A DNA stretch of 49,608 nucleotides from Frankia sp. R82 (GTDB lineage: Bacteria > Actinomycetota > Actinomycetes > Frankiales > Frankiaceae), in the NCBI RefSeq assembly GCF_023716925.1, contig NZ_JAMQQG010000023.1, positions 1-49,608 on the forward strand, in the 5' to 3' direction. Shown here piece by piece: positions 6,877-15,700 of the stretch (positions are counted from its first letter, which is position 1; each line of letters starts with the position of its first letter). The notes below the pieces were generated by a model. The model worked only from the letters and a program-made list of their open reading frames with translations, searched no databases and was not told the DNA's origin. Position numbers and translations under genes: made by a program.

Positions 6877-7683
6877 ATGCGGGAATCCCCGGCAAGTCCC
6901 GAACATCCGGCACACGGCTTCGAGCTGATCTGTGAGATCGAACCGCCGACCCGGCCGGACCTGACCCACGCCCGCCATCAGATCGGCGTCCTGACCCCCG
7001 TCACCGACGCGTTCCTGATCCCCGACAACCACCTCGGCCGCGCGACCGTGTCGAGCATCGCCGTCGCCCATGAGGTGCAGGCGATGGGGGGACGCAGCAT
7101 CGCCTGCGTGAACTCCCGCGACCGTAACCTGCTGGGCTTCCGCCGCGACCTGCTCACCGCGGCGGCCTACGGCGTCGAGGAGTTCCTGTTCGTCCAGGGC
7201 GACAAACCCACCGTCGGGAACCGGACCAGCGACCTGACCGTGCGCACGATGATCGACGAGGTCCGCGCGGCCGGAGAGGATCCGGCCTTCTCGGACATGC
7301 CGGCGTTCCGGGTCGGAGCCGCGGCCGGCCTACGTCCACTGCCCGCCTGGAAACGAGCCGCCGACTTCCTGTTCGTGCAGGTCAGCTACTCGGTGGACGC
7401 TCTGCTGCGCTGGCGCGACGCCCATCCGGTCGACCTACCGGTCTACGCCGGCGTGATGGTCCTCGCGAGCGCCGGGATGGCCCGCCGCCTCGCCGCGACG
7501 ATCCCCGACATCGACATCCCCGACGACCTCGTCCAAGCGGTCGAACGCGACCGGGCGGCCGGGGTCGACGCAGCCTGCGACCAGGTGCTCAAGCTCCGTG
7601 ACAGCGGCGCCTTCGCCGGCGCGCACCTCGTCCCGGTCAGCCGCTACCGCCAGATCGCCACCCGACTCGAAAATCTTCTCTGA
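6877..7683 (+). CDS. Methylenetetrahydrofolate reductase family protein
   Basis: A 268-residue TIM-barrel protein of the MTHFR/FAD-linked oxidoreductase family, which reduces 5,10-methylene-THF to 5-methyl-THF for methionine synthesis. Visible signatures are the FELICEIEPPTRPDL strand near residue 15, VTDAFLIPDN, VNSRDRNLLGFRRDLL, the VEEFLFVQGDKP segment that corresponds to the FAD/folate region, and VYAGVMVLASAGMARRL. It is shorter than Escherichia coli MetF (~296 residues). ATG 6877 has no good Shine-Dalgarno, but TACCCT at 6865-6870 could be a -10 of a leaderless transcript. The frame is open further upstream, so a longer form is not excluded. metH lies ~30 kb away. Confidence 0.8.
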   Translation: MRESPASPEHPAHGFELICEIEPPTRPDLTHARHQIGVLTPVTDAFLIPDNHLGRATVSSIAVAHEVQAMGGRSIACVNSRDRNLLGFRRDLLTAAAYGVEEFLFVQGDKPTVGNRTSDLTVRTMIDEVRAAGEDPAFSDMPAFRVGAAAGLRPLPAWKRAADFLFVQVSYSVDALLRWRDAHPVDLPVYAGVMVLASAGMARRLAATIPDIDIPDDLVQAVERDRAAGVDAACDQVLKLRDSGAFAGAHLVPVSRYRQIATRLENLL

Positions 7684-7762
7684 CCCCCGGACCTAACGCC
7701 GCCGGCGACAGCGTCACCTTCATCCGCGGCTGGGAAGGATGGCCTGGGTCGCCCCGTCGCGG

Positions 7763-8062
7763 TCAGTCCTGGATGGACTGGAGGAACTCCAGCCGGTTTC
7801 CCAGGACGTCGAATGCGTAGAAGCGACGGTGCCCCGGGAAATTGTCGTCCCAGATGACCGTGATGCCCCTGTCGGTCAGCCGGTTCGCCAGCCCGTCCAG
7901 ATCCTCGACAAGGATGCCGGGATGGGCCTTGCGCGCCGGCCGGAAGTCCTCCTCGACGCCGAGATGGATCTCCAGCCGGTCCGCGCGCAGCCACAGCCCG
8001 CCGCGCGTTGCCAGCACCGGCGGCCTGAGGACCAGGCTCCACTCGGGTCCCTCGGTCATCAC
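7763..8062 (-). CDS. VOC (glyoxalase/bleomycin-resistance) family protein, possibly 5'-truncated
   Basis: 99 residues from a GTG start. The C-terminal part is typical of a small VOC enzyme: ATRGGLWLRAD, EIHLGVEEDFRPARKAHPGILV, then DNFPGHRRFYAFDVLGNRLEFLQ, with His and Glu in metal-ligand positions. Family members are usually ~125 residues, with an N-terminal strand and helix (VHHAQLAMP...ARAFYAGVLGL) that is missing here. The sequence upstream stays in frame without a start codon, so this may be a truncated relic. Function beyond a vicinal oxygen chelate fold is unknown. Confidence 0.6.
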   Translation of the reverse strand: MMTEGPEWSLVLRPPVLATRGGLWLRADRLEIHLGVEEDFRPARKAHPGILVEDLDGLANRLTDRGITVIWDDNFPGHRRFYAFDVLGNRLEFLQSIQD

Positions 8063-8204
8063 GGTACGTGACGCTCCGTCGGTGTCAGTGTCGGCGTCGA
8101 GGGAGATACGGATCGGACGGGCACTCGACCGGTAGGGAGCGCCTCACCCGAGCGCCTTCGTATGATCGATCGGGCACCCTTTGCCACACGGAGACGGGGG
8201 ACCT

Positions 8205-9479
8205 GTGGCCAGTCGTCAAGAGTTGGCCGAAGCAGCCACGTTCCGTAGGAGATTTGTCACTGCTTCTTTTCTGCAGGGCGCGAACGCGGATTTCACTCCG
8301 CTACCCCGCCGCACCGCCATGGCTGTGGTCACCGGCATCGTGGTCGGCCTGCTGGCGCTCGTCGGCGCGGCGGCGCACGGCACCTTCGTCGACCCGCACC
8401 CCTTGGACCAGCCCGCGAACGGCGCGGTGCTCGTTGACCGTGACCAGGGCGGGCGATACCTCGTCGAGAACGGGATTCTGCACGTCATACCGAACTACAC
8501 GAGCCTGTTACTGATGGGAATGGGCGGGCACCCGACGGAACTTGTCTCGCACCACCAGATCGAGGCGGCTCGGCTGGGCGCGCCGATGGGAATCGTGGAC
8601 GCGCCCGAGTCCCCGCCGCGCGTGGCGGCGGCAGCCGCGGAGCCGCTCGCCTGCGCCGGTCCCAGGCCGGCACCGACTGTGTTGATGGCGGCCCGTGGAG
8701 CTGGGCAGGCGGGTTCCGCCCAGGCAGGAATCCTGGTTCGCACTTCCACCGACGGCGGGACCTACCTCGTTACTGCCGGGAAGCGGTTTTCCATCACGGC
8801 ACAGGCCATTCAGGCACTGAACTACGCTGATAAACCAGTACGGACCGTGTCGTCGGCCTGGCTCTCGCTGGCGGAGTCCGGGCCACCGATCAGGGCACTT
8901 CCCGTGCCCGGTCTGGTACCCGGAACGCTGGCCTACACGCTCTACGCGCGGCTGGTCATCGACCGGCAGGACTCGGTGGGCCAGCCGGACGACCGTTATT
9001 ACGTGGTCGACGGGAACGTGTTGCGGCCAGTGCCGAACGCGACCGCACTGCGTCTGGTGACGGGGCTGTTGTACTCGGGCGGGGCGAAGGAAGTCGACCA
9101 CGGCTGGGTGTCCCACCAGACGATCGGCAGCCCGTTCGGCGAGGTGCAGTGGCCCGCGGTACCGCCGACGCTGTCGTCCGCCGGCTCGGCCGGCTATGTC
9201 TGCCTGAGCGGCACCGGCGCTCTGACCGTCACCAAATCACTGCCGAGAACGCTCGGAGCGGGTCTGCTCGCGCCGGCGGGCGCGACCGGGATCGGTGATA
9301 CCGGGCCCGTGTACCTGGTGGCCGGCGAGCGGACCTATCTGGTTACCTCGCTGGCGGCGTTGCGCCGGATGGGCTATGTCGACACGCAGGTCCGAACAGT
9401 TCCGGACGGGTGGTCGGAACTGCTCGCCGCTGGCAGTGGCGAGGCGCTACGCGAGCTGAGTGCGCCGGCCCGGTCGTAG
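8205..9479 (+). CDS. eccB: Type VII secretion protein EccB
   Basis: A core membrane component of ESX/type VII secretion, with a short cytoplasmic N-terminus, one transmembrane helix and a large extracytoplasmic domain built of repeats. The GTG at 8205 is chosen because MASRQELAEAATFRRRF matches the EccB start pattern and a GGGGG run lies just upstream. The TM helix (AMAVVTGIVVGLLALVGAAA) is at residues ~40-62. Repeated Y-LV-G motifs (GGRYLVENG, GGTYLVTAG, ERTYLVTS) are the EccB repeat signature. Of 424 residues, slightly short of mycobacterial EccB. It is the first gene of the secretion locus, followed by WXG100 substrates. Confidence 0.9.
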   Translation: MASRQELAEAATFRRRFVTASFLQGANADFTPLPRRTAMAVVTGIVVGLLALVGAAAHGTFVDPHPLDQPANGAVLVDRDQGGRYLVENGILHVIPNYTSLLLMGMGGHPTELVSHHQIEAARLGAPMGIVDAPESPPRVAAAAAEPLACAGPRPAPTVLMAARGAGQAGSAQAGILVRTSTDGGTYLVTAGKRFSITAQAIQALNYADKPVRTVSSAWLSLAESGPPIRALPVPGLVPGTLAYTLYARLVIDRQDSVGQPDDRYYVVDGNVLRPVPNATALRLVTGLLYSGGAKEVDHGWVSHQTIGSPFGEVQWPAVPPTLSSAGSAGYVCLSGTGALTVTKSLPRTLGAGLLAPAGATGIGDTGPVYLVAGERTYLVTSLAALRRMGYVDTQVRTVPDGWSELLAAGSGEALRELSAPARS

Positions 9480-9624
9480 CCCCCGGCGGCCGGTCACCAG
9501 AACACACCTATTTCTCCCGAATTGCGAGGCGTGCTGTTAGAGTGTCCATGCCGCCCGACTTTCATCGGAAAACGTGTGCGGTAGTGGTCGCGGTGCCTCG
9601 CGGCCGATAGTGGGGAGGTACGGA

Positions 9625-9939
9625 GTGCCGGACGCGGTTGGCGCAGACCTGCCGGTGATGCAGCAGGCGGCGCAGCATGTCTACGACGTCAACACGAACA
9701 TCCAGGCCCAGCTGACCACGCTTATCACCCGCCTTGGTGCGCTGGAGGGCAGCTGGCGGGGCGATGCGGCGACCAGCTTCACCGTCCTGAAACTGCGGTG
9801 GGACGAGGACGCGCGCAAACTCAACGAGGCGCTTCGGACGATTGGTGACGCACTTCGACAAAGTCACATCAACTATTCCACAACGGAGACGACGTCCGCC
9901 ACGGGCTTCACGCGGATCGCCGCCCGTCTCAACGGCTGA
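9625..9939 (+). CDS. WXG100 family type VII secretion substrate
   Basis: 104 residues, the usual size of Esx proteins. GTG 9625 has a strong GGGGAGG site upstream. The central WRG (GSWRGDAATSF) is the WXG turn between two amphipathic helices. The C-terminal part keeps a WDEDARKLNEAL helix. It pairs with the next gene 38 bases downstream, as EsxA/EsxB-type heterodimers usually do. Confidence 0.85.
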   Translation: MPDAVGADLPVMQQAAQHVYDVNTNIQAQLTTLITRLGALEGSWRGDAATSFTVLKLRWDEDARKLNEALRTIGDALRQSHINYSTTETTSATGFTRIAARLNG

Positions 9940-9977
9940 CGCCAGCCACATCCGCACTCGCCCTCTGGAGGACCGCC

Positions 9978-10271
9978 ATGGCCGACGGCGAAATTCTGGT
10001 TACTTTCTCGTCTCTTGCGCAGGCGCAGACGGACACCGGCTCGGCGTTCACCGCGATCCAGCAGGAACTCACCGACCTGCGCACCTACCTCAATCCGCTG
10101 GTATCCAGCTGGACCGGTCAGGCCGCGACGAACTACCAGGCCGCCCAGACGAAGTGGGACAACGCGGTCACCGACCTGAACCAGGTGCTGGGCATCATCT
10201 CCCAGGCGCTTGGTACGGCGCACTCAACCTACCGTGACACGGAGACCATCAACGCCGGTATGTGGGAGTAG
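9978..10271 (+). CDS. WXG100 family type VII secretion substrate
   Basis: 97 residues. SSWTGQAATNYQAAQTKWDNAV contains the WXG turn (WTG) and the second helix. It starts with ATG at 9978 after a GGAGG site. Likely partner of the preceding WXG100 protein in a helical hairpin heterodimer secreted by the EccB/C/D machinery encoded alongside. Confidence 0.9.
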   Translation: MADGEILVTFSSLAQAQTDTGSAFTAIQQELTDLRTYLNPLVSSWTGQAATNYQAAQTKWDNAVTDLNQVLGIISQALGTAHSTYRDTETINAGMWE

Positions 10272-10276
10272 TGCCG

Positions 10277-10588
10277 ATGGCCGACTTCTCGGTCCGCCCC
10301 GCTGACATCAGGACGGCGGCGGGCACGTTCGATGCGGCCGGTGATGAGCTGAACAGGGCGCTGGGCGCATTGTTCAGCGCGCTCGCCGGTTCCGGCGGAA
10401 TGGCTGGGGCAGACAAGCCGGGAGTCCAGTTCTCGACGTCCTATGACGCTGTGGTGCCGCAGGTCGAGCATCTGATCAGGACCTGCGTGACCGGGCTCGG
10501 CTCGATCGGCGACGGTCTGCGGGCGATGGCCGACAACTACGGTGGCTCGGACACCGCGTCCACGCTCCGACCGGGCGACTCGCGATGA
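10277..10588 (+). CDS. Small ESX-associated protein (WXG100-like, no WXG)
   Basis: 103 residues, starting at ATG 10277 with a GGGAG site; GTG 10271 is an alternative. Predicted mostly helical (IRTAAGTFDAAGDELNRALGALFSALAG), with the size and placement of an Esx/EspC-like protein, but the WXG tripeptide is absent. In the second half, a YDAVVPQVEHLIRTCVTGL helix is followed by ADNYGGSD, the kind of ending seen in PE/EspC-type chaperone-like partners of larger substrates. Its stop overlaps the start of the toxin gene (ATGA), so the two are coupled. I infer that it is the secretion partner of that toxin. Confidence 0.7.
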   Translation: MADFSVRPADIRTAAGTFDAAGDELNRALGALFSALAGSGGMAGADKPGVQFSTSYDAVVPQVEHLIRTCVTGLGSIGDGLRAMADNYGGSDTASTLRPGDSR

Positions 10589-12384
10589 GCCAGGCGCCCG
10601 GGGCCACCCCGGCGGCGCCCGGGGCCCCGGCGGTGGGTGAACCGACGACACCGGAGTCGTCCGCGGCGGTTTATCACAAGCACGGGCACTGCTGGTGGCC
10701 GCAGGGCGACGTCGGCAAGCTACGCGCGGTCGCGACGGCATGGTCGACGCTGGCGACGGCCATCGACCGCGTGGCCACCGACGGCGACGGCGCCATTGTG
10801 ACGCTGCGGTCCTCCTCGGGCCCGGCGATCGAAAAGGTCGCGACGTACTGGTCTAGCACCTACAGCAACGGAACCTGTGCGACGGAGGCCGTCGAGGGCG
10901 GCCCGGCGTTGACCAATCTTGCCGCGACCTGCCGGAGCCTGTCCGAGTCCTGCGACACCTATGCCAATGCGATCGAGCGGGCCCGCAAGGAGGTCATCGC
11001 GCTCACTGCCGCCGCGACCGGAGCACTGGTGATCGGTGCGGCGCTGACGTTCGTCACGTTCGGCGCCTCCGATGCGGCTGCCGCCGGGGCCGAAGCGGCG
11101 ATCGTGGCGGAGGCCGCCGCCGCCGAGACGACCCTGGCTTCCACCCTCGCCGGCGCGCTGACCCGGATCGGGATCACCGCGGCGAAGGCCGCCCTGGCCG
11201 GAGCCGCCTACGACGCCCTCATCGTGCAGCCGATCCAGATGCACTTCGAGCCGGGCCGCGAGTTCTCCTGGCGTGACGTCGCCGGGGCGGCCGAGTTCGG
11301 CGCGATCGCCGGGGGTGCGCTGGGCGGCTTCGGGGAGGCCGGTGGGCCGCTCGCGGGCCGGATCGCGCAGGGGCTCGGCGCGGGCAGCGGCCGGATCGGC
11401 CCCGCACTCGGCCAGACGATCAGGCAGTCCGCCGCCGCACTCGACACGCCGATCGGCCGGGCGCTGTCCGGCGGGGCTGTCGCGGCGGGCATGGACAAGG
11501 CGACCACGGGTGAGGTCAACCCCATCGACGTGGCTCTTGGCCTCGTCGGCGGCCTGGCCACCAGTCGCGGTACCTCGTCGGTCGGTGGCGGGCGCGGGCA
11601 CGCTCCGGTCGAGACGGAGATGCCGGGAACGCTGCGGGAACCGGCGGCCGACGGGAGCACGGCTCCGGCCGTCGCGGGCGGGCGCCCCACGCTCGGGGAG
11701 ATCCCTGAGGACCGTGCCCCTGCGGCAGGTTCCACACCGGCGGAAAACTCCACCGAGCATTCCTCCGAAGTGGATCCCACCGCGGAGCGCGGAGACGAGA
11801 CTCCCGGTGCCACGGCCGCGGAACAACAGGCGGATGCCGGCACCCAGAATTCCGCGCAGCCCCTTGAGTCGGAATATGCCACCTATGAAAAGCTTGGCGA
11901 TGTTCCCTGGAAGGTCGACTTCGATCAAAACGACCAGCTGTATGGCACCGGCGGCGCGCACACCCTCGAGCGTCACGGATCCGATGTTCCTCTCTATCAG
12001 CACGAAAATCCAGGCGGCCGGACGCTTGAAGGCCGTATCTACGGTGACCCGCCGTGGCAGCAGTCGGCGAACTTCTCCTACCGGTGGGTCAGTAATCGAA
12101 CAATGCGGGACACGGTCAACCAGTACGTGCAGGCGAACTGGGAGAAGATCCGTTCGGACCTGGCACTCGACGGCTACCACGCGCACGCCTTCGATGCCGG
12201 GCATCTGACCGGCGAGGGTTTCTTCAACAGGACCTACGGAGCTCCCGGGGCTCCGGACGCCGCCTACGGGCAGACCAGCTATGTGGAAATACGCATCAAG
12301 CTGGTGCCCGGTGCCGACCCGCCGCAGCCCTATATTGTGACCGCCTACCCGCGCGCTCTGCCCCCTGGCTTTCGGCTACAGTGA
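10585..12384 (+). CDS. Polymorphic toxin delivered by type VII secretion, RNase A-like C-terminus
   Basis: 599 residues. Residues ~25-140 form a helical WXG100_2-like N-terminal domain (HGHCWWPQGDVGKLRAVATAW), followed by an Ala-rich hydrophobic stretch (~140-215), a Gly/Ala region, a Pro/Thr/Glu-rich linker (~330-430) and a compact C-terminal domain from ~455. That domain opens with GGAHTLERHG and ends with YIVTAYPRALPPG. Both resemble the bacterial RNase A-like toxin domain found in CdiA-CT toxins (early catalytic His, terminal VTAYP strand). The G+C content drops slightly over this module, as is common for exchangeable toxin tips. The next gene is a plausible immunity protein. Nuclease activity is inferred. 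Confidence 0.7.
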   Translation: MSQAPGATPAAPGAPAVGEPTTPESSAAVYHKHGHCWWPQGDVGKLRAVATAWSTLATAIDRVATDGDGAIVTLRSSSGPAIEKVATYWSSTYSNGTCATEAVEGGPALTNLAATCRSLSESCDTYANAIERARKEVIALTAAATGALVIGAALTFVTFGASDAAAAGAEAAIVAEAAAAETTLASTLAGALTRIGITAAKAALAGAAYDALIVQPIQMHFEPGREFSWRDVAGAAEFGAIAGGALGGFGEAGGPLAGRIAQGLGAGSGRIGPALGQTIRQSAAALDTPIGRALSGGAVAAGMDKATTGEVNPIDVALGLVGGLATSRGTSSVGGGRGHAPVETEMPGTLREPAADGSTAPAVAGGRPTLGEIPEDRAPAAGSTPAENSTEHSSEVDPTAERGDETPGATAAEQQADAGTQNSAQPLESEYATYEKLGDVPWKVDFDQNDQLYGTGGAHTLERHGSDVPLYQHENPGGRTLEGRIYGDPPWQQSANFSYRWVSNRTMRDTVNQYVQANWEKIRSDLALDGYHAHAFDAGHLTGEGFFNRTYGAPGAPDAAYGQTSYVEIRIKLVPGADPPQPYIVTAYPRALPPGFRLQ

Positions 12385-12388
12385 GAGC

Positions 12389-12727
12389 ATGAGTATTCCG
12401 GACCATTTCAGAGCGCGGGCCAGTGAGTCCCGTCCGCCGTTGGAGGAGGCCCGCTCGTTTCTGGTCGCGGTGACGGAAGACGCTGTCGGGCCGGATGAGA
12501 TCCGGGCCCAGGTGCGTGCGCTGGTCGCCTCCCATCCGGCGTCCGTGCGCCGCAAACTGATGGCGATCGAGACGGTGCTCGGGCAGGAGCATCCAGAGGG
12601 CGAGCTCACGAGGTTCGTCGGTTGGGATCTCAACCGGGCGCTGGACGACCCCACGGACGCCGCCTCGGCACAGTGGATCGCCGACGTGGCCGATATCGTC
12701 CGCGAGGAACTCGAGTCTGCCGACTGA
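12389..12727 (+). CDS. Probable immunity protein for the upstream toxin
   Basis: 112 residues, acidic and helical, starting 4 bases after the toxin stop. The pattern (RRKLMAIETVLGQE, then LTRFVGWDLNRALDDPTD and WIADVADIVREELE) is similar to CdiI-type immunity proteins that accompany RNase A-like toxins in actinobacteria. Size, spacing and gene order fit a toxin-immunity pair, so its role would be to bind and block the toxin in the producing cell. Confidence 0.6.
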   Translation: MSIPDHFRARASESRPPLEEARSFLVAVTEDAVGPDEIRAQVRALVASHPASVRRKLMAIETVLGQEHPEGELTRFVGWDLNRALDDPTDAASAQWIADVADIVREELESAD

Positions 12728-12742
12728 CGGCCCGTCCGTCAG
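12724..12742. terminator. Short hairpin spanning both convergent stop codons
   Basis: CTGACGG (12724-12730) pairs with CCGTCAG (12736-12742) across 5 bases. The TGA of the immunity gene and the TGA of eccC on the other strand both lie inside the stem, so it can act in both directions. Confidence 0.45.
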
Positions 12743-15700
12743 CGGCCGGTGTCGGGTGGGTCCCACGCGGTCTGGACCAGGACGGGGCGGGTCCCGCGGC
12801 GGACCATCAGGCCGCGGCCCGGTGGCTGGTGTGTGGCCCGCACCGGGCCCAGCACGGGGCCTTCGCCCGGGTCTCCGGACAGGATCAGCCCGGGGGTCGC
12901 CAGATCCCGCAGCATCGCGATCACCGGCTCGAAGCCGGTTCGGGCCATGCCACCCACCCGGCGGGAGAGCACCATATGCAGGCCCACATCCGACGCCAGC
13001 GGTAGATACGGCAGCAGCGGCGCCAACGGGCTGCCCGCGCTGGATGCCACCACGTCGTAGTCGTCGACCACGACATAGACGTCGGATCCCGTCCACCAGC
13101 TGCGGTCGGCCATCTGCTCGGGCGTGACATCCGGGCCGGGTATCCGACTCTCCAGCACCGCCGCGACCTGCCCGACGTACTCGACCGTGGCCGGCGCGGA
13201 CCCGGCGTACTCCAGCAGGTGCTCGCCGTGGACGGCGCCGAGCAGACTCCGCCGGTAGTCCACCACCAGGATCTTGGCGCTCGTTGCCGGGCAGGTCTGC
13301 TGGAATCCGGTCAGCCAGCTGCGCAGGAAGGTCGTCTTCCCGGACCCGCCGTCCCCGAGGATGAGGAAGTGCGGGTCTCGGCCGGTCAGGTCGAGTCGGA
13401 CCGTGCCGAGATCCGTCTCGGCGACGGCGATTGGTACCCCGCCAGCGCCGGACGTGGCGTCAGCGCCCTCGGGGGTGCGTGGGACGGGCAGGTCCGAGCG
13501 GCGCAGGCTGGTCGGCAGCACCCGGACCGGGCGAGCTCCGCCAACCGGCCAGCGGACCCGCTCCGCCTTGACCAGGGCATCCAGAGCCTCGGCGAGACCA
13601 TCGGTGGTGGGCCGCCCGTCCACCCGCGGCAATGCCACCTGGAAGTGGTACTTGTCCGTGGTCAGCCCGCGACCGGGAACGTCGGTGGGAATCCGGGCCG
13701 CCTGCCGCCGGTCGATCTCGCTGTCGCTCGGCGTACCGAGGCGCAGTTCGAACCGAGTGCCCATGGCGTCCCGCAGTGACGGGCGCATGTCGAGCCATCG
13801 GTTCGCGGAGATCACCAGATGGACGCCGACGTTGAGGCCGCCTGTCGCGATGCGCTGGACGGATGGCACGAGATCTTCGTGGTCGAGGGCGAAGGCCGCC
13901 CAGTTGTCGATGACGAGGAACGCATCGCCGAACTCGTCATCGGGGTGCTCGGCCGGGGCCTTGGCGCGGCGGCGGGCACGGAAGACCGCGATCGAATCGA
14001 CGCCGGTGGCGGGAAACGACTCCTGTCGGAAGGCCATCAACGCGTGCATCTCGGCGACGACCCGGCGGACCCGTTCCGGGTCGCCGCGGCCCGCAACCGT
14101 GCCCACCTGCGGCAATCCGGCAAGCGGAGCGAGTAGACCGCCTCCGGAGTCCACACAGTAGAACTGGACGTCGCGGGGCCCGTAGGCCCGGGCCAGCGCG
14201 CACACCAGGGTGCGCAGCAGAGTGCTCTTGCCGCTCTGCGGGCCGCCGACGACGGCGACGTTGCCGGCGCCCCCCGCCAGGTCCACGACGAGTGGCTCCT
14301 GATGCTGCTCGGCGGGCCGGTCGACCAGGCCGATCGCGGTGGCGAGTCCGACCGGCTGCCGGCCGGCAGCGTCGAGTGGAACAACGGTGCTGGGTGGAAC
14401 AATGGTGCTGGGTGGAACAACGGTGCTGAGCGGGACGGCCGTGCCGAGCGGCGGCAGCCAGACCTGACGCACCGGTGGCGCGGCGGCGCGCAGGCGATCG
14501 ACGACGACGTCCGCGACGGACTGACGGGACGGGTCGTCGTCGAAACCGAAGGATCCCATCACCGTGACCGCTTCGCGGCCCAGCTGGCCGTCCTGACCGC
14601 TCGGGTGGGCCCGGTCGGCGTCGCCTGATGTGGCTGCCGCGCCCGGGTCGGTTGCCGGGCCCGCCGCGATGGCGACGAACCGGGTCACGACCGGGTGCGG
14701 CGTGGCGGCCACCGGTTCGGGCCCACGGTAGGTCGACGAGACCCGAGCCGTCCGGAACGGCTCGGACAGGACCGGGCCGACCTTCAGGTACGCCGATCCG
14801 GGAAGGGTGCCGGGCAGCCGGTAGGCGTCGGGCACACCGATCGCGGAACGGCTGTCCTGCTCACTGAACGTGCGAAGCGCGATGCGGTAGTTGAGATGGT
14901 TCTCCAGGCCCCGCAGCCGCCCCTCCTCCAACCGCTGGGAGGCGAGCAGCAGATGCACGCCCAGGCTGCGGCCGAGCCGACCGATGCGCCCGAACAGGTC
15001 GACGAACTCGGGTTTCGCGACGAGGAGCTCACCGAACTCGTCGACGACGACGAACAGTGACGGCAGGGGTTCCCCGTCGTTTCTGGTGGCACGTAGTCGG
15101 CGGTACTCGTCGGCCGAGTCGAGCTCCCCGGCCGCCTTCAGCACCCGCTGTCGACGGTCCAGCTCGCCGTCCAGGGCGGTGAGCATGCGGTCGGCCAGCG
15201 TGGGATCCTGCTCGAGGTTGGTGATCGCTCCGGCGACGTGCGGAAGCCGGCCCAGTCGGGAGAACGTTGCTCCGCCCTTGAAGTCCACCAGAACGAAGGC
15301 GAGCTCGTCGGGTGCGTGCCGCGCCGCGAGTCCCACGACCAGGGTGCGCAACAGCTCGCTCTTTCCCGAGCCGGTCGCACCGACGAGCAGGCCGTGGGAG
15401 CCCATGCCGCCCACCGACCAGTCCTTCAGATCGAGGCTCACCGTCTCGCCGCCGGCGGCCAGGCCGATCGGCGCCCGCAGCCGGTCGGCCTCGGGGCGGG
15501 GCCGCCAGCCCTGGCGGACGTCCAGCTGGGCCGGGTCGGGGACGTCCAACAACTCGGTGAGGGTGAACCGGCCGGCGAGCGTGCGTCCCGATGGCTGCGC
15601 GGAGAGCCGGTACGGGGCGAGCGTGCGAGCCAGTGCCTCGGCGTCCGTCACGGTCACCAGGTCGGCGACACCCTCGTCGAGCAACTCGCCGCCGCCGGTC

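Noticed and set aside
8063-8135. N-terminal extension of the VOC protein
   Set aside because: The frame stays open upstream but has no start codon and does not resemble the missing VOC N-terminus.
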